The translations under genes and the position numbers were made by a program. The notes below the pieces were generated by a model, which made no database searches, was not told where the DNA came from, and saw only the letters and a program-made list of their open reading frames with translations. This document shows positions 1-7,349 of a DNA stretch of 64,000 nt, one piece after another. The DNA is taken from positions 1,178,001-1,242,000 of the forward strand of contig NZ_JAKLTN010000001.1 of NCBI RefSeq assembly GCF_022012295.1, written 5' to 3'. The stretch's first letter is position 1. Each line of letters begins with the position of its first letter. Source of the DNA: Dechloromonas hankyongensis (GTDB taxonomy: Bacteria; Pseudomonadota; Gammaproteobacteria; Burkholderiales; Rhodocyclaceae).

Positions 1-319
1 CGTTCTGCTGGCCGCCGCCGGCGTCCGCCCGGCCAGCCGGGTTCGCATTGGCGGCGCCTTCGCCGGGCCGCGCTGCCGCGGCGTTTTCGGGGTTGCCGAG
101 CAGGATGCGGCTGACCGGCGTCTCCAGCTTGAGCAGGCTGGCCTTGCCGACCGCCAGCTTGACCATTGGACCGATTTCGACCCGGCCGCAGGGTGACGCG
201 CCGGTGGCCGACGCGGCCGGCGGGGCATGCGGGGCCGGCGCGGCGTGCGCCGCTCCCTGGGCGAAGGCCGTGGCAAGCAGGGCCGCCGTCAGGCAGTGCG
301 GGAAAATTACTGATTTCAT
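1..319 (-). CDS. cpaC: Tad/Flp pilus secretin CpaC/RcpA, N-terminal part
   Basis: This is the N-terminal 106 codons of a protein running off the left edge of the window. It starts MKSVIFPHCLTAALLATAFA, a Sec signal peptide with a likely cleavage after AHAA. The mature part has a conserved-looking secretin N-terminal element: VEIGPMVKLAVGKASLLKL followed by PVSRILLGNPE, which fits the BON-like/N0 region of CpaC secretins. The family forms the outer-membrane channel of Tad pili. It lies 31 nt downstream of cpaB in the same orientation, the usual cpaB-cpaC order. The region after the GNPE motif is Ala/Gly/Asn-rich (ANANPAGRADAGGG), which looks like a low-complexity insertion. The secretin core itself is outside the window. 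Confidence 0.75.
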   Translation of the reverse strand, partial: MKSVIFPHCLTAALLATAFAQGAAHAAPAPHAPPAASATGASPCGRVEIGPMVKLAVGKASLLKLETPVSRILLGNPENAAAARPGEGAANANPAGRADAGGGQQN

Positions 320-350
320 GTTGTGCTCCCGGAAAGTGCAGACGTTCGAT

Positions 351-1184
351 TCAGAAACAGGCGGTGGACTTGCTCAGACCACGGATGACCTCGACGCAAT
401 CGCTGCCGCGGCTGACCGGTGCGGCAGCGACCGGGCGCCGGGCCGGCGCGGCCAGCTTGACCGGGAGCGGGGCGGCAGCGACGGCGAGCAGGGAATCCTT
501 GGTCGCCCCGGCCGTCTTCGCCAGATCGGGGTCGATCTGGTTGCGCAGGACCAGCGACAGCGTGCCGACCGAGCGCGCCAGGTCGATGCGCTCGGCCTGT
601 TCGGGCGTGACTTCCAGGGTCACGGCATTGACCACCTTGGGCCGCGTCTCGTCGCGCCCGGCCTCCTGCGCTACGGCGAGGACCAGGATGTGCTCGAGGA
701 CGATCTTCGAGATGGTGCGGTCCTTGTTGTTGGTCTTGACGCCTTCGGCCTGGGTATTGACCATGATGTCGACATAGTTGCCGGGCAGCGCGAAGCCGGC
801 GACGCCGATCACGTCATTGACGCGCACGGTGATCGCGCGCTTGCCCTCGCCGACCACCGCGGACAGCCCGCCGCGGCTGCCGACCGGCGCCAGCTTGCTT
901 TCGAGCAGTGGTTCGCCGCGCGTCAGCGTCGTCTTGGCGACCCGGCCGTCGAGGGCGGCGGGGTCGGAGAAGGCGCCGGCCGGGATGCTGCCGGCCGGCC
1001 AGGCGACCATCTGGATCATTTCCGGCGAAATCCGGCTGCCGAGCTGGAGGTCGAGCATGGCGACGGCGATGCGTCCCCCCTCGTTCCGGCCCTGCTGCTG
1101 GATCCACTTGCCCGCCAGTGCGACAGCCGCCAGACCCGCCAGCAGTGCCATGACCAGCATCACGATGCCGCGTGTATTTTTCAT
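351..1184 (-). CDS. cpaB: Flp pilus assembly protein CpaB/RcpC
   Basis: This 277-residue protein begins with one N-terminal membrane segment (about residues 7-25, GIVMLVMALLAGLAAVALAG) and then an SAF-type domain (about 35-105), including RISPEMIQMVAWPAGSIPAG. A CpaB C-terminal region follows, with the family-typical stretch GFALPGNYVDIMV and a late TLSLVLRN strand. CpaB proteins are periplasmic, membrane-anchored parts of the Tad secretion machine thought to interact with the CpaC secretin. The start is supported by a GAGGG ribosome site about 6 nt upstream. It sits between the AAA+ ATPase gene and cpaC, all on the minus strand. Confidence 0.88.
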   Translation of the reverse strand: MKNTRGIVMLVMALLAGLAAVALAGKWIQQQGRNEGGRIAVAMLDLQLGSRISPEMIQMVAWPAGSIPAGAFSDPAALDGRVAKTTLTRGEPLLESKLAPVGSRGGLSAVVGEGKRAITVRVNDVIGVAGFALPGNYVDIMVNTQAEGVKTNNKDRTISKIVLEHILVLAVAQEAGRDETRPKVVNAVTLEVTPEQAERIDLARSVGTLSLVLRNQIDPDLAKTAGATKDSLLAVAAAPLPVKLAAPARRPVAAAPVSRGSDCVEVIRGLSKSTACF

Positions 1185-1251
1185 GGTGTCCCTCGATTCG
1201 TCATGGTTGAAGGTGGTAAATGTTCGTTACTGCGCGTTGATTGCTGCGTGT

Positions 1252-2619
1252 TCATTGCTGCGCGAAGTAGCCGTGCCACGCCCATTCGATGAGCTGCGGC
1301 GTCAGGTCGATCGGCCATTCGCGGTAGGTCGCGTAGTCGCGGACCTGGGCGATCAGGTCGCGCGGGTAGCAGGCGAAGGTCATGCGGTTCATGCGCCGGT
1401 GCAGGGTGAGCAGGAACTGGAAAGTGGCGGCGCTGAAGGCGATGCCGAATTCGGCGCACACCTGGCGGAAGATCTGTTCGTATTCGCCTTCGCCGAGCGG
1501 CCCGACGTAGATCTTGTAGCCCAGCCGGCGCAGGAAGGCCTCGTCGGCGATGGCCTCCGGCGTCAGGTTGGTCGAGAACACCAGCTTCACGTCGAAAGGA
1601 ATCTCGAAGCTGCTGCCGGTATGCAGGGCGAGGTAGTCGCGCCGGCGGTCCATGGGCACGATCCAGCGGTTCATCAGCTGTTCCGGGCTGACCTGCTGGC
1701 GACCGAGGTCGTCGATGATGTACAGGCCGTTGTTGGCCTTGACATGGGCCGGCGCCTGGTAGAGCCCGGCGACGCGGTCGTACTGCAGGTTGAGCCGGTC
1801 GAGGGTCAGTTCGCCGCCGCTGATCGCTACCGGGCGGGCACAGGCCACCCAGCGCTCGTCGATCCGCGCCCGGTTGTCGAGGCCGGCGGTCGCCGCTTCG
1901 GCCGGCAGCGGCCGATGGATCAGCGGGTCGAAGACCTGGATGATTTCGCCATCGACGGCCAGGGCGTACGGCACATAGACTGTGCCGCGGATCAGGCGGA
2001 CCAGGCTTTCCGCAAGGTAGGTCTTGCCGCTGCCCGACGGGCCGTAGAAGAACATCGGCCGCCCGGAATTCATCGCCGTGCCGATCAGGTCGCGCAATTC
2101 GCCGCGCACCACGGTGTCGCGGTAAGCATCGGCGATTTCGGCCCGTGTGACGCGCATGTCGGCGACCGACTGGCGGCGTACCTGGGCCGCGTAGTCGCCC
2201 AGCGTGACCGGTGCCGGGCCGGCGTAGCGGCACTTGCGCAGGGCGTCGGCGGCGCGGCCGCGGCCACGCTCGGTTAGGCCGTAATCGGCGTCGCCGGCCG
2301 CTGCGCCGCGGCGCAGCAGTTCGACCAGGCGTTCGGCGCGCATGAAATCGAGCAGTTCCTCGACGATGCCGGCCGGCAGGCGCAGGTGTTGCGCCAGGTC
2401 GATCAGGCGCTGGTTGCCGCGCAGGATGAGCAGCTTGCCGATTAGTCCGAGCAGCAGCTGGGTTTCGAGCCCGGTATCGGCCAGGCGGCGCGGCGCCGGC
2501 GGGGCTACGGAGGGCGCGGGCGATGCTGCCGGCAGGTCGCTGCCGGCAGCGCCATACGTTTCGTTGAGGGTATCGATGGCCATGTCTCCGAGCTCCAGTG
2601 GTTTGTGAGTGGGGGTCAT
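1252..2619 (-). CDS. AAA+ ATPase encoded in the Tad locus, winged-helix-like N-terminus
   Basis: This 455-residue protein has four visible parts: a disordered Ala/Pro-rich start (1-45); an alpha-helical, winged-helix-like region (about 50-130, including LIDLAQHLRLPAGIVEELL); an ATPase core with Walker A GPSGSGKT (193-200), Walker B LYIIDDLG (299-306) and sensor-1-like VKLVFSTNL (344-352); and a helical lid with CYPRDLI. This is an AAA+ ATPase of the MoxR/DnaA-like broad type. It is not the secretion ATPase TadA/CpaF, which is longer and carries Asp/His boxes absent here. Its start codon overlaps the stop of the prepilin peptidase gene (ATGA), so the two are translationally coupled. A MAIDTL start 36 nt further in is an alternative. 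The exact role in pilus assembly is unknown to me. Confidence 0.7.
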   Translation of the reverse strand: MTPTHKPLELGDMAIDTLNETYGAAGSDLPAASPAPSVAPPAPRRLADTGLETQLLLGLIGKLLILRGNQRLIDLAQHLRLPAGIVEELLDFMRAERLVELLRRGAAAGDADYGLTERGRGRAADALRKCRYAGPAPVTLGDYAAQVRRQSVADMRVTRAEIADAYRDTVVRGELRDLIGTAMNSGRPMFFYGPSGSGKTYLAESLVRLIRGTVYVPYALAVDGEIIQVFDPLIHRPLPAEAATAGLDNRARIDERWVACARPVAISGGELTLDRLNLQYDRVAGLYQAPAHVKANNGLYIIDDLGRQQVSPEQLMNRWIVPMDRRRDYLALHTGSSFEIPFDVKLVFSTNLTPEAIADEAFLRRLGYKIYVGPLGEGEYEQIFRQVCAEFGIAFSAATFQFLLTLHRRMNRMTFACYPRDLIAQVRDYATYREWPIDLTPQLIEWAWHGYFAQQ

Positions 2620-3158
2620 GCGAAAACCCAGCCTTCCTGCGTCGCCAGCCACAGCTGGAGCGCGGTGCCGATGGCGATGGCGAAGGCATAGGGCAGGCGG
2701 CCGGTGGTCTGCACGTCGCTCAGTGCGACGCCGGCCGAGCGGCCGGAGATGAGGACCAGTCCGAGCAGGCGGAGATTGCCCAGGACGCGGCCGAGCGAAC
2801 CGGACCACAGCGCGGCGCCCAGCGCCAGCACGCCGCCGGCGGCGAAGGTGAGCAGGGCGGCCCCGAGGATGGGCAGCGGGCCGAGGAAGCTGCCGACGGC
2901 CGCCATCAGCTTGGCGTCGCCGGCGCCCATGGTGCGCAGCGCATAGAGCGGCAGCATGATGATGAGGCCGAGCAGCGCGCCGAGCAGCGCGGCGAGCGGC
3001 GCGGGTTCGCCGGGAGCGGCCCACAGGCTGCAGGCGAGGCCGGCGGTGAGGCCAGCCAGGACGAGCCAGTTGGGAATGCGCCGTTGCGCCGTGTCGCAGG
3101 CCAGCGCCGCGGCGAGCAGGGCGCCGAGCAGCGTCAGGGTGGGCAGGGAGGGGGACAT
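2616..3158 (-). CDS. tadV: A24-family prepilin peptidase TadV/CpaA
   Basis: This 180-residue polytopic membrane protein has the two catalytic aspartates of type IV prepilin peptidases: D22 in ACDTAQRRIPN and D81 in MGAGDAKLM (the GxGD motif). The length fits the short TadV/CpaA class, which lacks the N-methyltransferase domain. It would cleave the leader peptides of the Flp prepilins encoded just upstream (3254-3424 and 3565-3780) at the cytoplasmic face of the inner membrane. The start MSPSLPTLTLLG is chosen because the longer upstream reading frame runs back through the flp gene. The stop codon overlaps the start of the AAA+ ATPase gene. Confidence 0.88.
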   Translation of the reverse strand: MSPSLPTLTLLGALLAAALACDTAQRRIPNWLVLAGLTAGLACSLWAAPGEPAPLAALLGALLGLIIMLPLYALRTMGAGDAKLMAAVGSFLGPLPILGAALLTFAAGGVLALGAALWSGSLGRVLGNLRLLGLVLISGRSAGVALSDVQTTGRLPYAFAIAIGTALQLWLATQEGWVFA

Positions 3159-3253
3159 GGGCGTCTCGCTTTTCAACTGGTGTGAAATCGGGTGTCGGGA
3201 GCGCCGCGCAAAGCAGGTAACGGCAAGCGTCGATGCGATGCGCAGCGCATCGA

Positions 3254-3424
3254 TCAAAGCTTGCTGGCGATGGTCGTGCCGAACAGCGTGTTCAGCTTGG
3301 TGCCAACGGTGGTTACCCCGGTGATGATGACGACGGCGATCAGCGAGGCGATCAGGCCGTACTCGATGGCGGTTACTCCCTCTTCGTTCTGCAGGAAGTG
3401 CTTCAGTTGGTTCAGCTTGCTCAT
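3254..3424 (-). CDS. flp: Flp-family pilin (short prepilin 1)
   Basis: This 56-residue prepilin starts MSKLNQLKHFLQNEEG. The processing site is EEG/VTAIEYGLIAS: a glycine before the cleavage point, and glutamate-tyrosine at positions 5-6 of the mature pilin, the Flp signature. A hydrophobic helix follows (ASLIAVVIITGVTTVG) and then a short tail, TLFGTTIASKL. The ribosome site GGAGA lies just upstream of ATG. Flp pilins are the major subunits of Tad pili, secreted after cleavage by TadV. It lies 95 nt upstream of tadV in the same direction. A strong pilin-type match despite its small size. Confidence 0.9.
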   Translation of the reverse strand: MSKLNQLKHFLQNEEGVTAIEYGLIASLIAVVIITGVTTVGTKLNTLFGTTIASKL

Positions 3425-3564
3425 GGTGTTTCTCCAGGTTGGTCAAAAAGCCCGCCGGCTGGCGGTTGTTACATCAGGCAAAGCCGTCGGCCCGCCTGAT
3501 ATCCGATGGGGGGCGCCTGTTTCGGCGTCCTCCGCAATTGCTTGGCAATCCCTGCGCATCGCCA

Positions 3565-3780
3565 TCACATCGCCGCGACCACGGCGTTGGCGACTACCGC
3601 CCACAGTGCCTGGACGTGGTTGCCCAGGGTGCCGACGCCCGCCGCAGCCACCGCGGCGATCAGCGAACCGAGCAGGGCGTACTCAAGGGCCGTCACCGCC
3701 GCCTGGTCCCGGATAAAGGCCTCGGCTGTGTGGCAGGCGAAGGCGATAGGGCTGGGTGCTGCATGTGGTGTCGGGGTCAT
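3565..3780 (-). CDS. Second, divergent Flp-like pilin
   Basis: This 71-residue protein has a longer leader (MTPTPHAAPSPIAFACHTAE...) and the core AVTALEYALLGSLIAAVAAA, the Flp E-Y motif and helix. It differs from the first pilin: the residue before the cleavage point appears to be Ala rather than Gly (QAA/VTALEY), the mature tail ends NHVQALWAVVANAVVAAM, and the leader contains a Cys. The family supports a minor pilin or pseudopilin of the Tad system. It is transcribed with flp 140 nt downstream and with the receiver gene 29 nt upstream. Whether TadV can process the Ala(-1) site is uncertain. Confidence 0.78.
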   Translation of the reverse strand: MTPTPHAAPSPIAFACHTAEAFIRDQAAVTALEYALLGSLIAAVAAAGVGTLGNHVQALWAVVANAVVAAM

Positions 3781-3809
3781 GGCGTTTCTCTCCGTCCGTT
3801 GTGATCACT

Positions 3810-4403
3810 TTAGGCAGCGGGCTTTTTCCCCGAATCGGAGGCTTCAACCGATTTGTCTGGGCGGGCGCTCCCGGCCCGGCATGACAAAACTCCTACCGGC
3901 ACCTGCGGGGCAACGGCGAGTACCGCGCCGACCAGCTCGCCGGCCGGCGCAAACTTGTGGATGAAGGCCACGGCGCCGGCGTCGAGGGCACGGACCTTTT
4001 CCTGCGGGTCGTCGGAAGAACTGAGGATGATGACCTTGACGCCCGGATGGCGGCCGATGGCCGGCAGCAGGTCGAGGCCGCGCTCGCCGCCGAGATCGAG
4101 GTCGAGGACGACGATGCCGGGCGCCGCCTCGGCGAGCAGCCGGAGCGCCGCCGGGCCGTCGCTGGCGGTGCCGACCACGTCGATGCGCGGATATTCCGCC
4201 TGCAGCAGCGCCGCGACGGCAGCGAGGGTGCGGCCGTGGTCGTCGACGACCAGCACCCGCCGCGGGCTGGCGGCGGTGACGGCGTGATCGTGAGGGGGGG
4301 GCGGATCGAAGCTCATGTACAGAGCAGTGTCGGCCGCTGCAGGCGGCATGCACAAAGGAGGTGCAGCGGGGTTTGCGGCGTCGTTTTGTCCTGCCGCGAC
4401 CAT
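3810..4403 (-). CDS. Stand-alone response-regulator receiver domain protein
   Basis: This 197-residue protein has a disordered N-terminus (1-45), then a CheY-like receiver: acidic pair in RRVLVVDDHG, phospho-acceptor Asp in GIVVLDLDLGGE, conserved Thr/Ser position in VIILSSSDD and Lys in AFIHKFAP. No DNA-binding domain follows; after the receiver there is only a short basic, Ala-rich tail. The start at 4403 has AGGAG 7 nt upstream; a later start at 4316 (MSFDPPPP) lacks one. It follows the NarL-type regulator gene by 33 nt and precedes the second pilin. It may be a phosphate sink or protein-interaction regulator of the pilus. A 15-bp piece of its own ribosome site plus start recurs near its 3' end. 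Confidence 0.75.
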   Translation of the reverse strand: MVAAGQNDAANPAAPPLCMPPAAADTALYMSFDPPPPHDHAVTAASPRRVLVVDDHGRTLAAVAALLQAEYPRIDVVGTASDGPAALRLLAEAAPGIVVLDLDLGGERGLDLLPAIGRHPGVKVIILSSSDDPQEKVRALDAGAVAFIHKFAPAGELVGAVLAVAPQVPVGVLSCRAGSARPDKSVEASDSGKKPAA

Positions 4404-4436
4404 GACAAAACTCCTGGTCGGCGGCGTGGGGGGGCG

Positions 4437-5123
4437 CTACCCGGCGGCGAGTCCGTGTTCCACCGCGTAGGCGAACAGGTCGATGCGGTTGCGGGCGCCG
4501 AGCTTGTCGTAGATGGTGGTCAGGTGGTTGCGCAGGGTGTGCTCGCTGATGTGCAGCGCATGGGCGATGGCCAGGCTCTTGGCGCCGCGGTTGTGCACCA
4601 CGGCGCGGACGATTTCGCGTTCGCGCGCCGTCAGGCTGGCGATGCGCACGGCTTCGGCATCGGCGCCGGGCGTTCGGCCGCCGGCCGACAGGGTACCGAT
4701 GACCTTGGCCATCATCATGCGGTTGATCCACACTTCGCCGGCATGGACGCATTCGATGGCATGGAGCAGCAGTTCGGCGCTTTCGTCCTTGCCGATGACG
4801 CCGCGCGCGCCCTTCAGAATGGCTTCGTGCTGGACCTGCGGATCGCGGCCGCCAGTCAGGATCAGTACCTGCGCCTGGCTCAGGCGCTGCAGATCGGGCA
4901 GGGCGTCGCCGGCGTTCTGGCCGTTCAGGTCGAGGTCGAGCAGGATGATGTCCGGTTGCGCGGCGCCGACGCCGGCCAGCATGTCGGCGCAGGAATTGGC
5001 CGTGCCGACCACCGTCATGCGCGCCCCGGCGCTTTCGACCAGGCGTTCGAGACCCCAGACTACCGATTTGTGGTCGTCGACGATCATGACGCGGATGGGG
5101 GGGCGGCCGGTGGGGGCGCTCAT
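4437..5123 (-). CDS. NarL/FixJ-family response regulator
   Basis: This 228-residue protein has a receiver domain (about 9-130) with VMIVDDH, phospho-acceptor D63 in IILLDLDLNG, Thr in LILTGG and Lys in GVIGKDESA. A C-terminal LuxR-type helix-turn-helix follows (about 163-222): LTAREREIVRAVVHNRGAKS, then ALHISEHTLRNHLTTIYDKL. It is the DNA-binding partner of the histidine kinase encoded immediately upstream; the kinase stop and this ATG overlap (ATGA). A longer reading frame exists upstream, but it lies inside the kinase gene, so MSAPTGRPP is the start. By position it probably controls the adjacent pilus genes; that is inference. Confidence 0.88.
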   Translation of the reverse strand: MSAPTGRPPIRVMIVDDHKSVVWGLERLVESAGARMTVVGTANSCADMLAGVGAAQPDIILLDLDLNGQNAGDALPDLQRLSQAQVLILTGGRDPQVQHEAILKGARGVIGKDESAELLLHAIECVHAGEVWINRMMMAKVIGTLSAGGRTPGADAEAVRIASLTAREREIVRAVVHNRGAKSLAIAHALHISEHTLRNHLTTIYDKLGARNRIDLFAYAVEHGLAAG

Positions 5124-6862
5124 GTTCGTCCTTTCGCCCGCCCGACCGGGATCGGTACGCGGACGGTAACGGTGGTGCCGGCCGCGTCGCAGTCCAGTTC
5201 GAGCGAGCCGCCGAGCGCGGCGGCTCGCTCGCTGAGCGAGATCGGCGTGAAGCGGGGAGCGGCCGCCTTGCCGGCATCGTTCGGATTGCGGATGCCGAGC
5301 ACCAGCATGCCGCCGGCCGCATTCAGGGAAATCCACGCCCGGCGGGCCTGGGTATGGCGCCGGATATTGCTCAGCCCTTCCGCCACGATGTGGAACACCT
5401 CGCCGGCGATGCGCCGGCTGACCGGCATTTCGCCGGCGACCTCGACTTCGACGGCGATGCCGAACAGCTGCCCGAAGCGCTGCGCCTGGCGCCGCACGGC
5501 GCTCGACAGCAGGGCGCCGCCCTTGCCTGGCGCGCCGCGCAGGCCGCTGATCACTTCGCGCATCGAGGCCAGTTCCTCGCTGGCCATCGCCACCAGGCGC
5601 TCGAGATCGGCCGCCAGCGGTGTGTCCCGTCCGGCCCGGCGCTGCACGGCCTCGATGGCGAACTTCAGCCCGATGTAGGGCTGGATCGCGCTGTCGTGCA
5701 GGTCGCGGCCGATGCGTGCCCGTTCGGTGTCGGCCGCCTCGGTCGCCAGGCGCTCGCGCAGGTAGGCGTTTTCAACCGACGGGCCGACCTGGTCGACGAT
5801 GTGGGCGAGCATTTCCAGCCAGCGGACGCTGACCGGCAGCATGTCGCCGGCCAGGATCAGGCGCACGCGGCCGATGCCGGACGGCGACAGCGGTACCGAC
5901 AGCAGGCGGTTGCGCCCGGTGAGGCCGGCCAGCGCCACGGCGATGGCGCGGTCGGTGGCGCCCGGCGCCAGCGGCAGGCGCGCCGGCCCGAAGCCAAGCA
6001 GGCGGTCATGCTCCCACCAGCGCTGGGCGCCGGACCAGCCGAGGGCGAGGTCGGGCGTCAGCGACAGCACCTGTTCAGCCACCGCCTGGGCGGCCAGCGC
6101 CGACAGCTCGGCGGGACCGCTTTCCGTCTCCCAGCAGAAGATGCGGCTGCGCCCCTCAAAGGTATGCACCGCCAGCAGGGCGGCAGAGGCGCCGAGCGGG
6201 CGGGCGATGCGGGCGATCAGCTCGGGAATCAGGGCGTCGAAACCGCGCCGGGAATCCAGTCCTTCCACCACGCTGGCGGCGAAGGCCTGCTCTTCGCGGA
6301 TGGCCGCCTCGCCGCGGGCCAGCGCCGCCGAGATCGGTCCGACCAGGAGCAGCGACAGCGGCAGCGCGAGCAGCCGCTCCCACGAAATGCCCGGCGCCTG
6401 CAGCGCGAAGACGACGATGGACGACAGCCCGGCAAAGGCGGCGATGGCGACGCTTTCGCGATAGCCGCTGCGCCAGGCGGCGAAATACACCGGGAAGAGC
6501 AGGAACTGGAAATACGGCACGCCGCGTTCGCCGGCCAGGCCGAGCAGGAGCAGGAACCAGGCAGCGTCGAGCCAGCAGAAAACACGGTGGCGGGCGCCCG
6601 TCGCGCCGTTGGCCGCCAGCCACAGGATGACCGCCGCGTAGATGCTGAAGGCGAGGACGCCGATCGCCAGCGGCAGGCGGTTTTCCGGCGGCACGTCGAA
6701 CATCAGCAGGCCGGCGATGATGGCGAGCATGACGCGCAGGCTTTCGATCAGGCGGCGCGACTCGGGCGGGCGCAACAGCGCCCGGCCTGCCGGCGCGATC
6801 TGCGGCAGATTGCCGGCCGCCAGGCCCGGCGAGGCTGCCAGCTGGCCGCCGTTGCTAGTCAT
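5120..6862 (-). CDS. Membrane sensor histidine kinase, NarX/DegS (HisKA_3) type
   Basis: This 580-residue protein has a polytopic N-terminus with about six hydrophobic segments (residues 42-182), a GAF-like region (about 195-365), and a HisKA_3 dimerisation helix with phospho-acceptor H389 in RIGRDLHDSAIQP. An HATPase_c domain closes it. The N box is present (HIVAEGLSNIRRH, N499). The usual DxG and GxGL elements are replaced by IRNPNDAGKAAAPRFTPISL before SERAAALGG, so the ATP lid looks degenerate. It overlaps the regulator gene downstream by 4 nt and the small upstream ORF by 8 nt, forming a single transcription unit. Confidence 0.85.
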   Translation of the reverse strand: MTSNGGQLAASPGLAAGNLPQIAPAGRALLRPPESRRLIESLRVMLAIIAGLLMFDVPPENRLPLAIGVLAFSIYAAVILWLAANGATGARHRVFCWLDAAWFLLLLGLAGERGVPYFQFLLFPVYFAAWRSGYRESVAIAAFAGLSSIVVFALQAPGISWERLLALPLSLLLVGPISAALARGEAAIREEQAFAASVVEGLDSRRGFDALIPELIARIARPLGASAALLAVHTFEGRSRIFCWETESGPAELSALAAQAVAEQVLSLTPDLALGWSGAQRWWEHDRLLGFGPARLPLAPGATDRAIAVALAGLTGRNRLLSVPLSPSGIGRVRLILAGDMLPVSVRWLEMLAHIVDQVGPSVENAYLRERLATEAADTERARIGRDLHDSAIQPYIGLKFAIEAVQRRAGRDTPLAADLERLVAMASEELASMREVISGLRGAPGKGGALLSSAVRRQAQRFGQLFGIAVEVEVAGEMPVSRRIAGEVFHIVAEGLSNIRRHTQARRAWISLNAAGGMLVLGIRNPNDAGKAAAPRFTPISLSERAAALGGSLELDCDAAGTTVTVRVPIPVGRAKGRT

Positions 6863-7094
6863 GGGCCGGCACCAGCGAGAAGCCGATGCGGCCGTCCCGG
6901 TCGAACAGCCGCACGCGGCCCAACTGCCGGTCGCACTGCATGTCGAGCAGGCGCTTCTTCAACTGCGGCACGCTGTCGATGGCCTGCGCCGAGAGGCCGG
7001 CCAGGTCGTGGAGCAACTGCGTCGCCACGTAGTCGGCGCTATTGGCGATATGAGCGGTATGGGCGACGGCTCCCCCGTTGTCATGCACGATCAT
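6855..7094 (-). CDS. Small unknown protein upstream of the sensor kinase
   Basis: This 79-residue soluble-looking protein begins MIVHDNGGAVAHTAHIANSA and ends RLFDRDGRIGFSLVPAHD. I recognise no family. It has a predicted helical middle (DYVATQLLHDLAGLSAQAI) and a C-terminal strand-rich part. It overlaps the histidine kinase gene by 8 nt, so translation is probably coupled, and it would be the first gene of the kinase-regulator-pilus unit. It could be an accessory or input protein for the kinase, but nothing in the sequence proves that. Confidence 0.55.
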   Translation of the reverse strand: MIVHDNGGAVAHTAHIANSADYVATQLLHDLAGLSAQAIDSVPQLKKRLLDMQCDRQLGRVRLFDRDGRIGFSLVPAHD

Positions 7095-7247
7095 CGTGAT
7101 TCCCCGTATCGTCTGTTATGCGATGCTGACGGTCACGGCGACATTCCGCCGCCTCCACAACGCAGTGTAGAGATTCGGGGGGCTATGCAAATCGGAAGAG
7201 ACGCCGATCGTTGTCGGCAATCGGCGAAGCTGGGGTAAGGATTGGAC

Positions 7248-7349
7248 GACAGTTGCTAGTAACTAGTTTTTAGTAGTTAATGGTTAGCGATTTTTGGGGG
7301 CGCCACGGTGCCCCTTGCATTGACTAATGACTAATAACCAGCAACAGTC
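7248..7349. repeat. Large imperfect inverted repeat with central GC hairpin
   Basis: The left arm, from 7248 (GACAGTTGCTAGTAACTAG and on), resembles the reverse complement of the right arm ending at 7349 (GACTGTTGCTGGTTATTAG). Both arms carry degenerate TTAGTnn units. At the centre, 7297-7314 forms a short hairpin (GGGGCGC / GTGCCCC, one G-T pair, loop of 4). The right arm contains the last six codons and the stop of the metallopeptidase gene. The layout suggests a mobile or dispersed palindromic repeat unit rather than a simple terminator, since no T-tract follows on the minus strand. The rest of 7095-7330 shows no gene. Confidence 0.6.

Noticed and set aside
48..1292. 414-codon plus-strand frame
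   Set aside because: Opposite cpaB and cpaC, which have clear domain and signal features.
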